A stretch of 6,153 nucleotides of DNA. Source: Bacteroidota bacterium. GTDB taxonomy: Bacteria > Bacteroidota > Bacteroidia > Bacteroidales > B39-G9. The number at the start of each line of letters is the position of its first letter. Within the stretch, counting starts at the first letter, position 1. The notes beneath the pieces are model-generated. The model had not been told where the DNA came from and ran no database searches. It was given only the letters and a program-made list of their open reading frames with translations. The position numbers and the translations under genes were made by a program. Location: the NCBI GenBank assembly GCA_003648455.1, contig QMPG01000193.1, forward strand, positions 1 through 6,153, given 5' to 3'. Shown here in pieces: positions 6,119 through 6,153 of this stretch.

Positions 6119-6153
6119 AAATTATTGTTATTTTTTATACAAATATAATTAAC

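Overview
The window looks like a piece of chromosome from an AT-rich member of the Bacteroidota. Three things point there. Two of the genes belong to families I know almost only from that phylum (DUF4286 and DUF4301). The promoter at 4491-4521 matches the Bacteroidota-specific TTTG-N19-TAnnTTTG consensus exactly. The start codons have AT-rich leaders without Shine-Dalgarno sequences. All genes lie on the + strand.

Layout. Positions 1-340 are non-coding and filled with small repeats: a 28-bp perfect inverted repeat (7-34/58-85), a short hairpin with ATTAGTG/ATTCGTG direct repeats (117-156), a 7-bp tandem (186-203) and a pair of ACCTG-N-CAGGT dyads forming a 16-bp inverted repeat (228-243/293-308). 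A first gene group follows: a secreted TPR-repeat protein (341-2167), a DUF4286 protein (2204-2512) and an EamA/DMT membrane transporter (2524-3405). They are separated by only 36 and 11 bases and are probably co-transcribed. A second, unrelated-looking EamA/DMT transporter (3462-4367) comes after 56 bases that hold a possible -7 promoter element. A 180-base non-coding gap then carries the clear promoter that drives a DUF4301 gene (4548-6118).

The DUF4301 gene is broken as written. Its first 54 codons run out of frame at a short A-tract (4705-4710), and the remaining ~469 codons continue in the -1 frame without a stop. Adding one A restores a full-length protein of 523 residues with all the family motifs I can recall. 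This is either a recent single-base loss or a sequence/assembly error. Several DUF4301 motifs (VPASGAATR, PKGLILFH, RPGGHG, FIKNIDN) line up in order with those of UDP-sugar pyrophosphorylases, so I infer a cryptic nucleotidylyltransferase.

The genes do not form an obvious single pathway: an envelope/TPR protein, a small conserved protein, two metabolite exporters or importers of unknown substrate, and a putative sugar nucleotidyltransferase-like protein. I found no phage, CRISPR, toxin-antitoxin, defence or RNA gene, and nothing I would call a new multi-gene system. The points most worth a second look are the DUF4301 frameshift, its likely enzymatic fold, and the repeat nest at the left end.
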